Shown here one piece after another: positions 1 to 10,845 of a stretch of 64,000 nucleotides of DNA. The stretch spans positions 14,426,901 to 14,490,900 of the forward strand of contig CM067067.1 of NCBI GenBank assembly GCA_033980235.1. Reading direction: 5' to 3'. Numbering within the stretch: position 1 is the stretch's first letter; every line of letters starts with the position of its first letter. The notes beneath the pieces are model-generated. The model was not told where the DNA came from. It ran no database searches and worked only from the letters and a program-made list of their open reading frames with translations. The position numbers and the translations under genes are program-made. This DNA is from Diadema setosum (lineage: Eukaryota; Echinodermata; Echinoidea; Diadematoida; Diadematidae).

Positions 1-99
1 GGGAAATCCAAAGGGGACACCGATTGATTTTCAGTCAACATACAATTTCAAGGTACAGGTGGGAGGAATGGAATTACAAGTGAAGCATTCATTGCTCTG

Positions 100-245
100 T
101 GGCAATTGCTGATTTAGTTGTCGATTTGGGCGCATTTGTGCATTCAAGCAAAAATGTGAACTTAGCACGCCTTTGACTGAGACAGGCATACAAACATGGC
201 ACATCAAATACTTGTAAGCACTGAGCGTGGGGTGAAGTATCATGA
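100..245. repeat. Diverged partial copy of the TTAA-flanked 500-bp element
   Basis: The stretch containing TGAACTTAGCACGCC, GACTGAGACAGGCATAC and CATGGCACAT matches in order, with substitutions, the right end of the element at 2752-3249 (GCGAAGTTGGCACGCC, GACTGAGTCGGACGTGC, CGTGGCACAT). The TTAA end is not preserved. It lies in the HMG20-like intron upstream of the first visible exon. Confidence 0.5.
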
Positions 246-644
246 CACAAGTATTGCATCCAGCTGGTTTTATAAAGTATTGAGTTGAAGACCATCACAG
301 CACTTAACCTTTATCGTGCTCATCTATCCATACATTTTTGCTCAATCCTAGTAGGTTTTTACCCACCATATCCCTCTCAACCCAAGTGTATCATAATACT
401 TCACCATGCAAAGATAATGATAATTGCAGGGTCCTCTGGTAGAGCAGTGGCAGCACTGTGGAGACTACTTTGGATAATTAACACCATATTATGCTTTGTA
501 GCAGATAAGCAGAGAATTGGCAGTATAGAAGGTCAGGACTGGTTGACTCTGCCCTTGTACATAAGAGTGTAATATACCATATATGTTTTGCACGACATGG
601 TCATCTGACTGTGTTGCATCACTCTCAATCCATCTCGGGTTCAG

Positions 645-812
645 CGTTACCTGGACGAGGCGGATCGCGATAAGGAGCGGTACGCCAAGGAGCTGCAGCA
701 GTACCAGCAGACGGAGGCCTTCAAGGCTTTCACCAAGAAGCAGGAGGAGCGCAAGCTGCGTAACGAGATGATGGAGGCTGAGGAGTCTCAGATCAATGGC
801 TCCTCCATGGAG
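645..812 (+). CDS. HMG20A: HMG20A/B-like gene, exon encoding the end of the HMG box
   Basis: Internal exon of 56 codons, phase 0 at both ends, with acceptor TTCAG before 645 and donor GAG|GTGAGA after 812. It begins RYLDEADRDKERYAKEL and continues into QQYQQTEAFKAF, the third-helix end of the HMG box in vertebrate HMG20A/HMG20B. HMG20 proteins are nuclear HMG-box factors that work with the LSD1/CoREST (BHC) demethylase complex in neuronal gene control; that role is known for the family and inferred here. The tail of the exon (MMEAEESQINGSSME) is less conserved linker. Earlier exons carrying the start codon and the rest of the HMG box are left of the window. The next exon joins in frame at 3971. 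Many invertebrates have a single HMG20 gene, so A versus B should not be over-read. Confidence 0.9.
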
Positions 813-1087
813 GTGAGAAAGGGGGCTGCTACTGTAGCATGTTGTAAGCCGCGTTCGAGTGCTAAAAAGCGAACCAGACAATACTATACCATACCATACC
901 ATGCCAGTTTTAAAGCAGTTGATGGAGAAATCATATAAGTGACTTTTGGACTGGAGTCAGAGGGGCCACACATAATGCACCTGGTGTGCTTACATTACAC
1001 AGTTTTCCTGAACAAAGAGATTTAACTCTTTGCATTATTGTGTAGTGTGTGTCATGTGCATTCTTCTCATGCCAACTTACAGGGTTT

Positions 1088-1450
1088 GTATAGTTTTGGT
1101 TGAGACCTAATATCAAGTTTCTTACATTTTTTGATAGATAATGAGAAACCTCTTATGAAATATGAAAGAGCATGTAATTCCATGAGGAATTCAACGTTTA
1201 TTTGATGAAAATTGGTTTTGAAATGGCTGAGATATCCAAAACAGCGATTCTACTAAAGTGTGGGACCCACCTTTCGTACGATCGCTTTGTTTTACTGTGT
1301 TTTTAGATGTTTCAGTCATTCCAAACCTGATTTTCATCAAATAAACTTTGAATTCAGTGGTATGCTCTGTACTGTTCCATAAGCGTTTTCTTGGTATCTC
1401 GCAAAAAGTTAAAAGCCCAATGCTCATCTCCACCAATACTGTACCATCCC
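1088..1450. mobile_element. Palindromic (fold-back) MITE of about 360 bp, copy 1
   Basis: The left half (TATAGTTTTGGTTGAG, CTTATGAAATATGAAAGAGC, TTTATTTGATGAAAATTGG) reappears as reverse complement in the right half (ATTTTCATCAAATAAA, TTCCATAAGCG, CCACCAATACTGTACCATCC). Near the centre is TGTGGGACCCACCTTT. Two related copies occur at 29011-29393 and 16075-16473. It has no coding capacity, as expected for a non-autonomous element. Confidence 0.75.
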
Positions 1451-2751
1451 TATAAGGTATGATGATATGGTTTTGGAGTACATCGAAAAGTGGTCCACTT
1501 TTGGCTCGGTGAAGAATGATGTGGTACAATTTTGGAGTGTTCAAGTGTTCCTCTGTCATAGGCATGGTACTGTACAGTACAGTATGCTACAGGAGAGTGC
1601 TCAAACTCACCCAAGGTCACAAGACATAGCTGACTACATAGTACAGTAGTCCCCTGTATAATGGGATATAGTTATCGGGTACTCGTCTCAATTGATGCGC
1701 AGGTTGGACTATCAGTTATGCATGTTATGATGCCTGATGTTAAATTGGGTAGGCATTTAAGGTTATATGGGCAGACATGCTTAAAGAATGCACTGTTATC
1801 ATAGCTTCCAACAGAAAATCTTTAAAATGCATTTGAATATAAATTCGTAAGAAACTCTGATATGCTGAGAAGATATACAGCCTTTAGATTCACATTTTTA
1901 GTGCAACTAACCCACCGTATTGCTACAAAGCAGACATGCATTTATGCATATCATGTACAAACCCTCGCACCAGCACTACACACTAACATTGCAGCGTACA
2001 CACACAGTGACACACTCCTCCCAACACTTGTCTAGCTAGCTCTCTAGAAAAACAAGGGATGAGCTAGCTCCACTGAGCCTCTAATCCTTATTTCAAGCTG
2101 TTCATCGCAACTATAAACTTACAGTAAATCTATGAGGACATCAGAATTTGCAGCAGCACTTGGCTGCATGCCAAGCATAGGGGTCTAGCTGCATAGATTT
2201 TGAGAAATCCTTAAGTTCTAAAATGCTCTGCCCAACGGCACGTGATTATGCGGAGACTATTGAGTATACAACACCATTTATTTCACAGTTCAAAGTTTAG
2301 GGAATCAGGACTTCAGACAATTTTGCTGCTGAAATGGTTCAGTTCATGGTTGAGAACCTCTATAATGAAATGTGAAACCAATGTTAATAGTATTCCCTTT
2401 CAATAGGCAAAGTATGTAATTTTTTACATGGAAGACTTGTGACATTGCATATGTGTCATGGGGTAGTAATATTTTAGCCTGTTGTTCATTTTGCAAACCT
2501 CATTTGATCCTTGAATTTCACCAAAAGAAAACTACTGCAAAATATAGTGCAGATATCTCACAGACTTCATTAAAAATGGTGCTGTTGCGTGTTGTTCATT
2601 ATCCCAATTCACATTGAATTTCACCCTGGCCCAATGGTTGAAGAAATACTATAAATACCATTTGTACAAATGCTATTAACCATGAAAACAACAAATCAGC
2701 TGTTGAAATCCTGCAATATTTCTAAGGTAGTTGGAACCATTTTTTTTTTAA

Positions 2752-3249
2752 ACTCTTTATGTGCCATGGTGGAAACCCCCTGTGTGCAATGTTATTCTGA
2801 GACACGAAGGTAGTCATGCTTTGAGAAAGAATTCTGTTTTTCCGATTTGTATAACTTCTACAAATTTCTGGTAAGATGGGCATAATAGTAGGCAAAGTCA
2901 AAGAGGAATGCCAAGCTTTGTTACGATAAAAATCTCTTTTCAATTTTTCTTTTGAATGACCAGTTGCTACATTACTGTAAAGGCATGACTTTTGCACACA
3001 AAACCGTGACAAAAACTTAGAATGTACGAACAAATCTCGTTGGCAACATCGCTTGATAGTCGACCACCACATAGAATGTAAGTCATATACGAGAGGAACA
3101 AAAGCACAAGAAACGCTCTCATTGTGCCGCAGGATTAGCAGTAATTAGCGGTTTATCGATCGGTCTTGGCGGCTTTGTTTGTTTAGCAGAATATGCGAAG
3201 TTGGCACGCCGTCGACTGAGTCGGACGTGCGAACGTGGCACATAAAGAG
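2752..3249. mobile_element. TTAA-flanked non-autonomous DNA transposon, about 500 bp
   Basis: TTAA at 2748-2751 is followed by ACTCTTTATGTGCCA. The mirror sequence TGGCACATAAAGAG ends at 3249 and is followed by TTAA at 3250-3253. TTAA target duplications are known for piggyBac and Kolobok superfamilies. A 116-codon open frame on the - strand (2722-3072) overlaps the left end. I cannot assign it to a transposase with confidence; it may be a remnant or chance. Confidence 0.6.
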
Positions 3250-3970
3250 TTAAAGTAAATACTACAACATTTTATCGGCATCAGGGCCCTGTAAATGCAG
3301 CTGGCATCAAAATAACTTCACTTTGGGATTACACCAGATTGCAAGTTACGAAAGAGAAACGACAGAGTTCATAGAGTGTCCCATTTATTCCAAATGTAGG
3401 TAGGGGCCATGCTTGTCCTGTGATGGAATCGTTTTCTTGTATGTCTGTTGTTGCATTACTGTGAGTAAAATATCATCTCTTATTAACTGCCAGTACATTA
3501 TGGGCTGCAAAGTGCTTGGAAGTGCTTATGATACACTGTAATCTTTTCCTGATCAGTCTGCCAAAAATTAACTTTGCTCTCATATTATTATTATTTTTTT
3601 AATGAGCTGTAAGAAGCTTTCTACTTAACCAGTCCTAAGTATCTGTGAGAGGGATCTACAGAAAGCTGTTCTGAATAAAAAGCAAGCAACATAGGAAAGT
3701 TGGAAAATTAGTAAAAGGCAAAGCTCTTTCCATTCAAATGTCGCTTACTTGGACGCTGCAAAATACCTATCTTGATCTTGTGACTTGACACCTCCATTTT
3801 GTAAGCAGTGAATGGCCCGTGCATTAGCCCTTTGTGTTCTTCGAGTGTCATTTAACACAGATAACCCCATAGCGTTGTACACTCTGTTAAAAGCAACTGG
3901 CGTAGAAAGGCCCTTAGGGTTAATCATTCACTTGCGCTCCTTCATGATGACTGCTATCTTTTCCTTCCAG

Positions 3971-4049
3971 TTCATCGATGACAATAGGGAAGAGATTCCC
4001 GGCTTTGACATCCCCATCTTTACAGAGGAATTTCTGAATTACAACAAGG
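3971..4049 (+). CDS. HMG20A: HMG20A/B-like gene, acidic FDIPIFTEEFL exon
   Basis: Exon of 26 codons plus one base, with acceptor TTCCTTCCAG and donor AAGG|GTGAGTG. It encodes FIDDNREEIPG followed by FDIPIFTEEFLNYNK, a hallmark segment between HMG box and coiled coil in HMG20A and HMG20B. Phase 0 at the start fits the previous exon. The single trailing G combines with CG at 4969 to give Ala, matching the KARE junction of vertebrate proteins. Confidence 0.9.
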
Positions 4050-4216
4050 GTGAGTGAATCAGTTTGATCACTTGAGAGGCAGTTTTCTGCCAAGTTCTGA
4101 TAAGTTATCGTATTTGATTATTGCATGGTTGTATAATTTACTGTTTGTGCTGGTTATGTAACAGCGCCATGAGCATCATTCTTGATGGACTTCAGCGCAT
4201 TATAAGAGGCCACTAT

Positions 4217-4227
4217 TATTGTTATCA

Positions 4228-4311
<84 letters not shown>

Positions 4312-4374
4312 GAATTATTATCATTATTATTATGGTTATTATTATTATTATTATGGTTATTATTATTATTATTA

Positions 4375-4416
<42 letters not shown>

Positions 4417-4426
4417 GCATCATTAT
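4217..4426. repeat. (ATT/TTA)n microsatellite, about 210 bp
   Basis: Nearly pure TTA repeats, interrupted by AGAATT, ATCATT and two ATGGTT variants, followed by a short (AG)n run at about 4430-4443. It lies in the intron between HMG20-like exons 3971-4049 and 4969-5184. All long polyLeu/polyIle/polyAsn readings here are artefacts of the repeat. Confidence 0.95.
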
Positions 4427-4599
4427 TAAAAGAGAGAGAGAGAGGGATGGACATATCAAATCATAAACTGGATAGGGATAGGGTTTGTGCAGTAAAACAA
4501 GGCTCGAACTTTTTCTGCTGACGTAGTAACCAGACCATCAAATGAAATGTAATCAAATAGAAGGTTTGCTTTCTGCTGTACGGAGTATGATCCTTTTCT

Positions 4600-4945
4600 T
4601 AGAGATTTTGATGAAACTTGCTGGAAAGTTGATTAGGGACGTTAGGAACAGATGATTGAATTTTGGTAGTGATCCAGATGGCCATCCGGATCCAGGATTT
4701 TTTTTGGGAAGGATTCAGGGACAACGAATGAAGGAGTTCAAGCTGCGCATATTTGAGGTGTGCATACATTATGTGCAGCATGCAAGGCGCAGCAGGGAGC
4801 TGAGGTACCTGTAGACTCTGAGACACTACAAAGGCTGCCTTGTCATTGGGAAATACAATGTTGGGCAATTTTCAGCATGTGTTTATTGGTGGAAGTGAGC
4901 TGCTTGGCGGAGGTCTGTGCTCTCTGAGTGCTTTTCTAATCTTAC
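4600..4945. repeat. Interspersed repeat ending at an HMG20-like 3' splice site, copy 1
   Basis: Shares ordered blocks with 61262-61595: GAAACTTG, AACAGATGATTGAATTTTGG, GGAGTTCAAGCTGCGC, and GAGCTGCTTGGC followed by GAGGTCTG. The right end (CTCTGAGTGCTTTTC) runs to within about 25 bases of the acceptor at 4969. The superfamily is not recognised with certainty. Confidence 0.65.
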
Positions 4946-4968
4946 CACTGTCTCTCCTTGGTGTGTAG

Positions 4969-5184
4969 CGAGGGAGAATGAGCTGCGGCAGCTGAGGAAG
5001 TCCACCACTGAGTACGAGGAGCAGAACGCCATCCTCCAGAAACACATCGACAAGATGAAGGAGGCCATCGAGAAGCTGGAGGCGGAGACTGTGCAGCAGC
5101 GCAACACCAACGTGGCGCTGCAGAGCCACCTGCAGCAACTGCGGGCAACGCTGACTGCCAACTTTGCCGGGGTGCCCCTTCCAG
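4969..5184 (+). CDS. HMG20A: HMG20A/B-like gene, coiled-coil exon
   Basis: Exon of 216 bases (phase 1 in, phase 1 out), with acceptor TTGGTGTGTAG and donor CCAG|GTGAGC. It encodes the coiled coil starting RENELRQLRKSTTEYEEQ and ending LRATLTANFAGVPLP. Heptad-spaced hydrophobics (ILQKHIDKMKEAIEKLEAE) are visible. In HMG20A/B this coiled coil mediates dimerisation and corepressor contacts; that function is family knowledge. The conserved PLPG turn follows, with its Gly split across the next intron. The acceptor lies just downstream of an interspersed repeat. Confidence 0.93.
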
Positions 5185-5956
5185 GTGAGCAGTGGTGGCA
5201 GTGTCATTACAGCTGGCATAAAGCCAGTGTCCAGGACCCACTTCAGGGCCTTGGAAGTTCCAGGTTTATAGATGCTATCTAGTACTGTTATAGCCTTATT
5301 TTGTAATACATGTTACAAAGAACTATAGTTGGGCAAGATAGAAATAAACTATAAGCAGGAGAAAATATGCTGTAAGCGGGAAACACTCGGCTAGAGCTGG
5401 AGAAATTTGCAATTTAGGTTGGAGAAAAGGAGGCTTTGTGAAAATGTTGTTGTTTTAAAGAAAAGGAAAGAGAGAAAAAAATGGGATCCTATTAAACAAA
5501 TAATTTAGCCCACTATCCTTCAACCCGCCCCCCCCCCCCCCCTCCGACCTGTCCACCTCTCACTGTGAAAATAGCCTCAAGGTGGGAGATCTCCCATGGA
5601 GTTGGGAGTCTCTCCTTCCATTGTGACATGAGGCTGGAAATACAAGTGCCAATATTGAGAATTCACCTTCCCACCTTGCTATTACTCCAACAGTTGATGC
5701 ATGAGGGCTTAAGTCCTCAAACTATTGGCATCTCTGCACAGTGTCTCACTGCCTCCCCCCCCCGCCACTTACAGCTCTTGAGGGAGAACATTTTCAAGAG
5801 GAAGACTACGGCAACACCTATTTCCTACATTTTTAGCCATGATCACTATCACCACCATTTTCACCCCCCCCCCCCCCCCCAGTCCTATCCACATCTTACT
5901 GTGGTGCATGTGTAACTTGTATAGATAATATATCTTGTGTGATTTTAATGTCCAAG

Positions 5957-6099
5957 GCTCGAACGAGGTGCCCTCATTGACCACAGTGGACTCCTACATG
6001 ACCAAGCTGCACCAACTCATCATGGACTCACCGCAGGAGAACGAGAACCTCATCACTAACGTCAGAGAGATCGTCAACAGACTGGATCTGCACGGGTAA
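5957..6099 (+). CDS. HMG20A: HMG20A/B-like gene, terminal coding exon
   Basis: Begins with GC, completing Gly, then SNEVPSLTTVDSYMTKLHQL and SPQENENLITNVREIVNRLD, and ends LHG with stop TAA at 6097-6099. This matches the C-terminal DSYM.RLH and VREVVNRLD segment of HMG20A, whose human protein ends a residue or two after NRLD. The stop is embedded in GGGTAAGG, which also resembles a splice donor, so an alternative C terminus is conceivable. The four exons encode about 201 residues, roughly the C-terminal 60 percent of a typical HMG20 protein. Confidence 0.9.
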
Positions 6100-8066
6100 G
6101 GCTTGGGGCTGCTGGAGGCAGTTTGGTCACTTTGTGTTGCTCAGGGCAAGCAGTTTATTTTCAAGGATTAAAACGGACATCTCTATTATTTTCATACAGT
6201 GCACTCTCATTTTAACAAAAATGGTTATAATGAAACTCTCTTTACAAAGAAGTTAAAATTCAGATGCCAACATTATTAGCTATATACCTTTCTGTACCAC
6301 AATCATTGTTTTGCTGTGATTGTTTTGCTATAACAAAATTGCAGTATATCAAAAGAAAACTGGTGATCCTGAGGACTTCTTTGTAGTTTGAGTGGCCTGT
6401 AGTAGCAATGATAAAGACATGGCAACATTTTATGAGTCAGAATGCTTTGGTTAGTACATGGTGTAAAGCTGGTTTATTTCTTTTGAAATTCTAACCTTGC
6501 ACTTATGATATATGCTTGTGGTGAACATTTCTATTTTATTTTGTATGTAAATTAAGGCTGACCTATATCATATTGTGATTAGAAAAAAATGGCGGTTGCA
6601 AACCTGTATCCTTTTTTCCCATTATCTTACCAGTTTCCCGTTGTTTTCTTCATATTTTTCTGTTTCTCTTTTGATTCCTTGTTTGCTGTACATGTCTGCA
6701 GTGATGTGGATCCAAAATTATGACCAGCATGGGCTCACCAGTGATATGTTTTGTGGGTGAAATACAGCTGCACTGATATCAAAAGAGGACCTGTGGAAAA
6801 AACTGTCAAAAGAAGAGGAGGAAGATGGATGTTGCCAGGAAAAGAAAACAGCAACAACTGAAGTTTCTGATCCTCGTGGTTGAGAATCCCAAGTTCTCGC
6901 AGAACACGCTCTAATGGGAGCAGAGCAACAAACATGTAAATAATTCGTGCTGTAAGTAAGCTGCCTGTATGTGTATATATATATAATCTTCCGAGGAGAT
7001 TCCAGGATTTGCCAAAAAAGGTCAAAAGAACAAATGAGCTGATGCGCCCCCTCGCCTCCCTCTCGCCCTCTGCCCTCGGGAGTTTGTCACCTTGGATGAC
7101 GTGCTTGCTGCGGCGACAAGTTTTTTCGCTCTCAACCTGCCAAGCGGAGTGGTGAATGCGAGGAAGATTAGAGTAATGGACAGATGGTTGTTGTGTAGCA
7201 AACGAACAATAGCTGTGATTTATATCGATGTAGGTTTTGAATCATCCAGGATAACAACACGTGCTAGTAACTCAATCTGTTTGAATGGACTTCTTTGCCA
7301 TAATAACAAAGACAACAATTTGTGACTTTACCGGGTCTCTTTTTCAGCTCAAACTGAATGGCAAGCATTCAACCATGACTAATGAATGGGCAATGCAACT
7401 GCCTTTATTGTTTAGACATCAAAGAATTTTCCCGATCACTGATTTATATTTTGGTGAAAGGCTGTGTCGGAGTCCCCCTCGTTTGATGAGGGAAGGACTT
7501 TTTCAAGTTCACATATACAGCTTTGGTAACTTGTCAAACCATCTGGTTCCTTGCTGAGGATGGCATCTTTTTTTTTCCTCAAAGCAGTGTCCAGTGTGTA
7601 AATAATTATAGGCAGTAATATCATCCATCACAATTGAATACCCACTAGCCAGTTGGAGCTGAAGAAGTTACTTTGACAAGAAACAAAACTGTCGTCTCCG
7701 TGATTTTCACAAGTAAGTCCGGTTAAACAGATCCAACTACGTATTTTCAATATCTGTGGTTATCAATTTTGTTCTATATACGAGATGAATTTGTATGCTA
7801 AATGTTCAGTCTTAACAAGAGGATATTACCGTGTAAAACCCAAAGGTACACTAGTGACTGACACCATTATAGTGACAAGGAATGCAATACAATCAATTAG
7901 CATCCCAAACCCCAGAGTGAATACATTTTCTTCAAAGGCAGTACCATTGATTGCTTTATGTTTCCGTAGACATTTGTTTTATACAATGGAAATATTTACT
8001 TTTTCTTTCTCTGATTTACAAGATAAACTGCCACATGTGAAAAAGAATGTAGTTTTCATAGGCACA
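6100..8066. other. Probable 3' UTR and downstream intergenic DNA of the HMG20-like gene
   Basis: AT-rich sequence after the stop codon. I could not fix the polyadenylation site. There are protein-like open stretches on the + strand at about 6776-6884 (ISKEDLWKKLSKEEEE then stop) and about 7081-7325 (includes FVTLDDVLAAATSFFALNLP, preceded by a C/T-rich tract ending in AG). Neither is assigned to a gene. Confidence 0.4.
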
Positions 8067-8163
8067 TTAACCCATTGAGGACAAGTCCCGAGTACGAATA
8101 CTCGGACAGGTGTCTATGGGAAATGCGTGTTGTAGCAAAATCAAAGTGTCCTCAACGGATTGA
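8067..8163. mobile_element. TTAA-flanked 95-bp palindromic micro-element, copy 1
   Basis: Starts TTAACCCATTGAGGAC and ends GTCCTCAACGGATTGAC, so the two ends are inverted. An inner hairpin GTCCCGAGTA...TACTCGGAC precedes the conserved core CAGGTGTCTATGGGAAATG. Sister copies are at 10745, 16474 and 30643. Confidence 0.8.
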
Positions 8164-10744
8164 CATTTACTTGTGTTCATGAAAATCCTGCCTGCCTTAC
8201 AGCTGTTCATCTTACATGTAACAAACTGTCATACAACAATATACTGTGTATACTGTGAAATCAGCAGCAGCATGTGAAAAGGGTATGAGCTGCACTCGCC
8301 ATAGACTGCTGTACAATTGTTTCTGTGTATTTCTTTCTTGTGATCTTGTGTATTCTGTTCATTGATCCCTTGTTATCATAATAATATAACTATTATTACT
8401 TATGTGTGCTGCTGCTTTATGGTCATGCTGTAGATATTTCGCATACTATTAGATACTACCTTTCTGTCAGTTGTTGCCAATTCCTAAAAGTTAAAGAAAT
8501 AATGTGTCAATGTCCTAACCTCACGGCTCTAGGTAGAAAGTGAAAGTTTTCTCATGGTTTCCGCATTAAATATGAGCATTTTTGCTTTAGTAGTGTGGGG
8601 AATGATAGCTAATCACTGCACTTGAAAAACATTGAGCACTTATGCTACATCTAATGCGTTAGACATCTTGCGATGACCAATGCTAGTAAACCAAACTCTC
8701 ATTAGTAGTGCAGTAATTTTTTTCTTGCCACGAAGTTTAGATTCTCATGGTATTCTATTCTCTGTACCAACTACAGCAGGCGATGTTTGTCTATGCAGAA
8801 AGACTGCTTCAGTAGCATCAATGTTTTTTATGAACTTCTGTAAATCCAAGAGAATGTGCAGGTAGAATCAGAAAAAAAGGCTCGCATGCAGAACCCACAG
8901 GGGGTTACCCTCGTACCCCTTTCTGTGTCAGGGACTTTGGGCAGTTGTGTACAATGCTGTGGGGTTTTTCATGCCAGTCAGCGCTCAAAGCATTGAAATG
9001 GTTAATGCAAGAGGACATCCTTGGCCATACCCGTGGTCTATTCTACTTTTCGGCAGAGACATTCTTGTGATTGCTTTGCTTGTTTGAGATGGAGACACTT
9101 CTGATTGCGTTTTGGGTCATAGTCATGGGTTAGAGTTAAGGGTTGAATTCTAAGAAAAAAAGAATAATTCTGATGGAATCTGATGGGATAAAATTTGTGT
9201 GACAGGATGAAAATACAATGAGAACTTGCAAAGTCATTGTGAAACAAACAATTTTCTTTTTTCTTTTTTTTTTTTTTTTAAAGAAATCAGCCAGTGCTTG
9301 TTGATCGGGCTAATTTCCTATGACCCTCGATACCCATGGTTTTGCATACAAACATACAAGCAAAATGAAAGGAAGTCACAGAGCAACTTGCTTTGGAGCT
9401 GAAAAGTACTGAAGTAAATGTTAGTACTGACATTATTTGGAATTGGCACCCTCTGTTTTTTTGTTTTTTCATCGTCTTTAAAAAAAGTACATTAGTGGAA
9501 GGTGATATGTCAGAAATTTGACTGAAAGATCAGGAGGTTTTTTTTTTTAACAATTTCCTTGAGATGATGAAGTAGCCCCTCGCCCCCCCCCCCCCCCCTC
9601 CCTTCAAAAACAAAAACTTTTTCCACTTGCCTTGTTTTTTTTTTATGTCCCAAAATGTCTCCCCAAAAGTGTACATGGGCCTTTTTGCTTTCTTCTTTGT
9701 GATAGATCATGTGGCAGAAATGTTGCACTGCAAGATCAAGCATGGTTTGATGAGTAAGTTATAATGAGGACATGCTGTGGAAAAGGTTTATCTATTGTTC
9801 AGTTTTTGTGAACATGTGGTGCACATAATGTCCAGCTTGCTCTTCAAACATCATAATATATCTAATATAAACAAATGTGGGGAAAGATAGGCACTTGAAA
9901 AGAATAAAATGCAAGTGGTATTTAGTCATTTTTCTCCTTCAATGCTTATTGAAACTACTTTGTGTTCAAAGAAGAACAGAAAAAAGAAAGAAAATGTGGG
10001 GGAAATAATTGATGTACATAACATAATTTCACTGTTCTCTTTACTTTGTAGCATGCAGATTGTTGTCGTTAGTACCGCATTCAAATTATATTTGCCAGTC
10101 ATGGCACATAATGCAGTGTATTCATAATGACAGAGGACTTTGAATGAAATATTATGCATGTGTACAAGCATAGTAACAATATTATTTACAGTATTAGATT
10201 TGCAATGGATTTATGCATTCATAGCAGTTATTACAAAAATCCAGCTTCTTTGTAGTTGGGTTGATAGATTCATCACATCTATTTGCAGTTGAAAGACACA
10301 AAGAAAAATTGTTTCACTTGTGCTGTATATCACATTTAAAGTACTTTATTCTTTCTTCTTTTTTTTTAATCAGTTTTTGTCAGTGTCTACTATGTACTTA
10401 AATGTTCTGCCACAGTCCGTTCTGTGTTTAGTTTTAGCAGCTTGTATATAATAAACAAAGTTTGTACAGATGTGCAGTAATGAAATACATGTACACCGTA
10501 AGCAGTCAAACTGCTCATCAAATAAGTTTTCCACTTTTTGTCGTTCTTATTTTCTCAAAGTGAATCCATTGTGTGGCTATTGGAAAAAGGAAAGAAGCAA
10601 GGGGGGGGGGGGAGCTGAAACCAATACACTTTCTTGTGCAGGGTAGAAGTTTCATCACCCCTGCACCTTGCAAACTGCCTCCAATACTGATCACGCCCTG
10701 AGAGTATAATACTAACACACGTCTATGATCACACCACACAAACT
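8164..10744. other. Intergenic stretch, no gene recognised
   Basis: AT-rich, with homopolymer runs (T at 9252-9279, C at 9583-9598, G at 10603-10613). AATAAA occurs at 10450-10455 and could be a distant polyadenylation signal. I see no convincing exon on either strand. Confidence 0.5.
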
Positions 10745-10845
10745 TTAACCCGTTGAGGACTAGTCCCAAGTACATTTGTATACTCAGGCAGGTGTCTATG
10801 GGAAATGCATGTTGTAGCGAAATCAGTCCGTCCTCAACGGGTTAA
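10745..10845. mobile_element. TTAA-flanked 95-bp palindromic micro-element, copy 2 (best preserved)
   Basis: TTAA then CCCGTTGAGGAC at the left, and GTCCTCAACGGG then TTAA at the right: 12-bp perfect terminal inverted repeats inside a TTAA duplication. This is the signature of piggyBac-type insertions (TIRs starting CCC, TTAA target). The core CAGGTGTCTATGGGAAATG is shared by all four copies. Confidence 0.88.

Larger units (their letters stand above)
813..3970 (+). other. HMG20-like intron
   Basis: Intron between coding exons 645-812 and 3971-4049. It contains a palindromic element of the 360-bp family (1088-1450) and a TTAA-flanked element (2752-3249). The rest, about 1451-2747 and 3254-3970, is AT-rich and I see no exon in it. 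Confidence 0.8.

Noticed and set aside
4121..4521. PolyLeu, polyTyr, polyAsn and polyIle frames
   Set aside because: Produced by the (TTA)n microsatellite; no homology or splice context.
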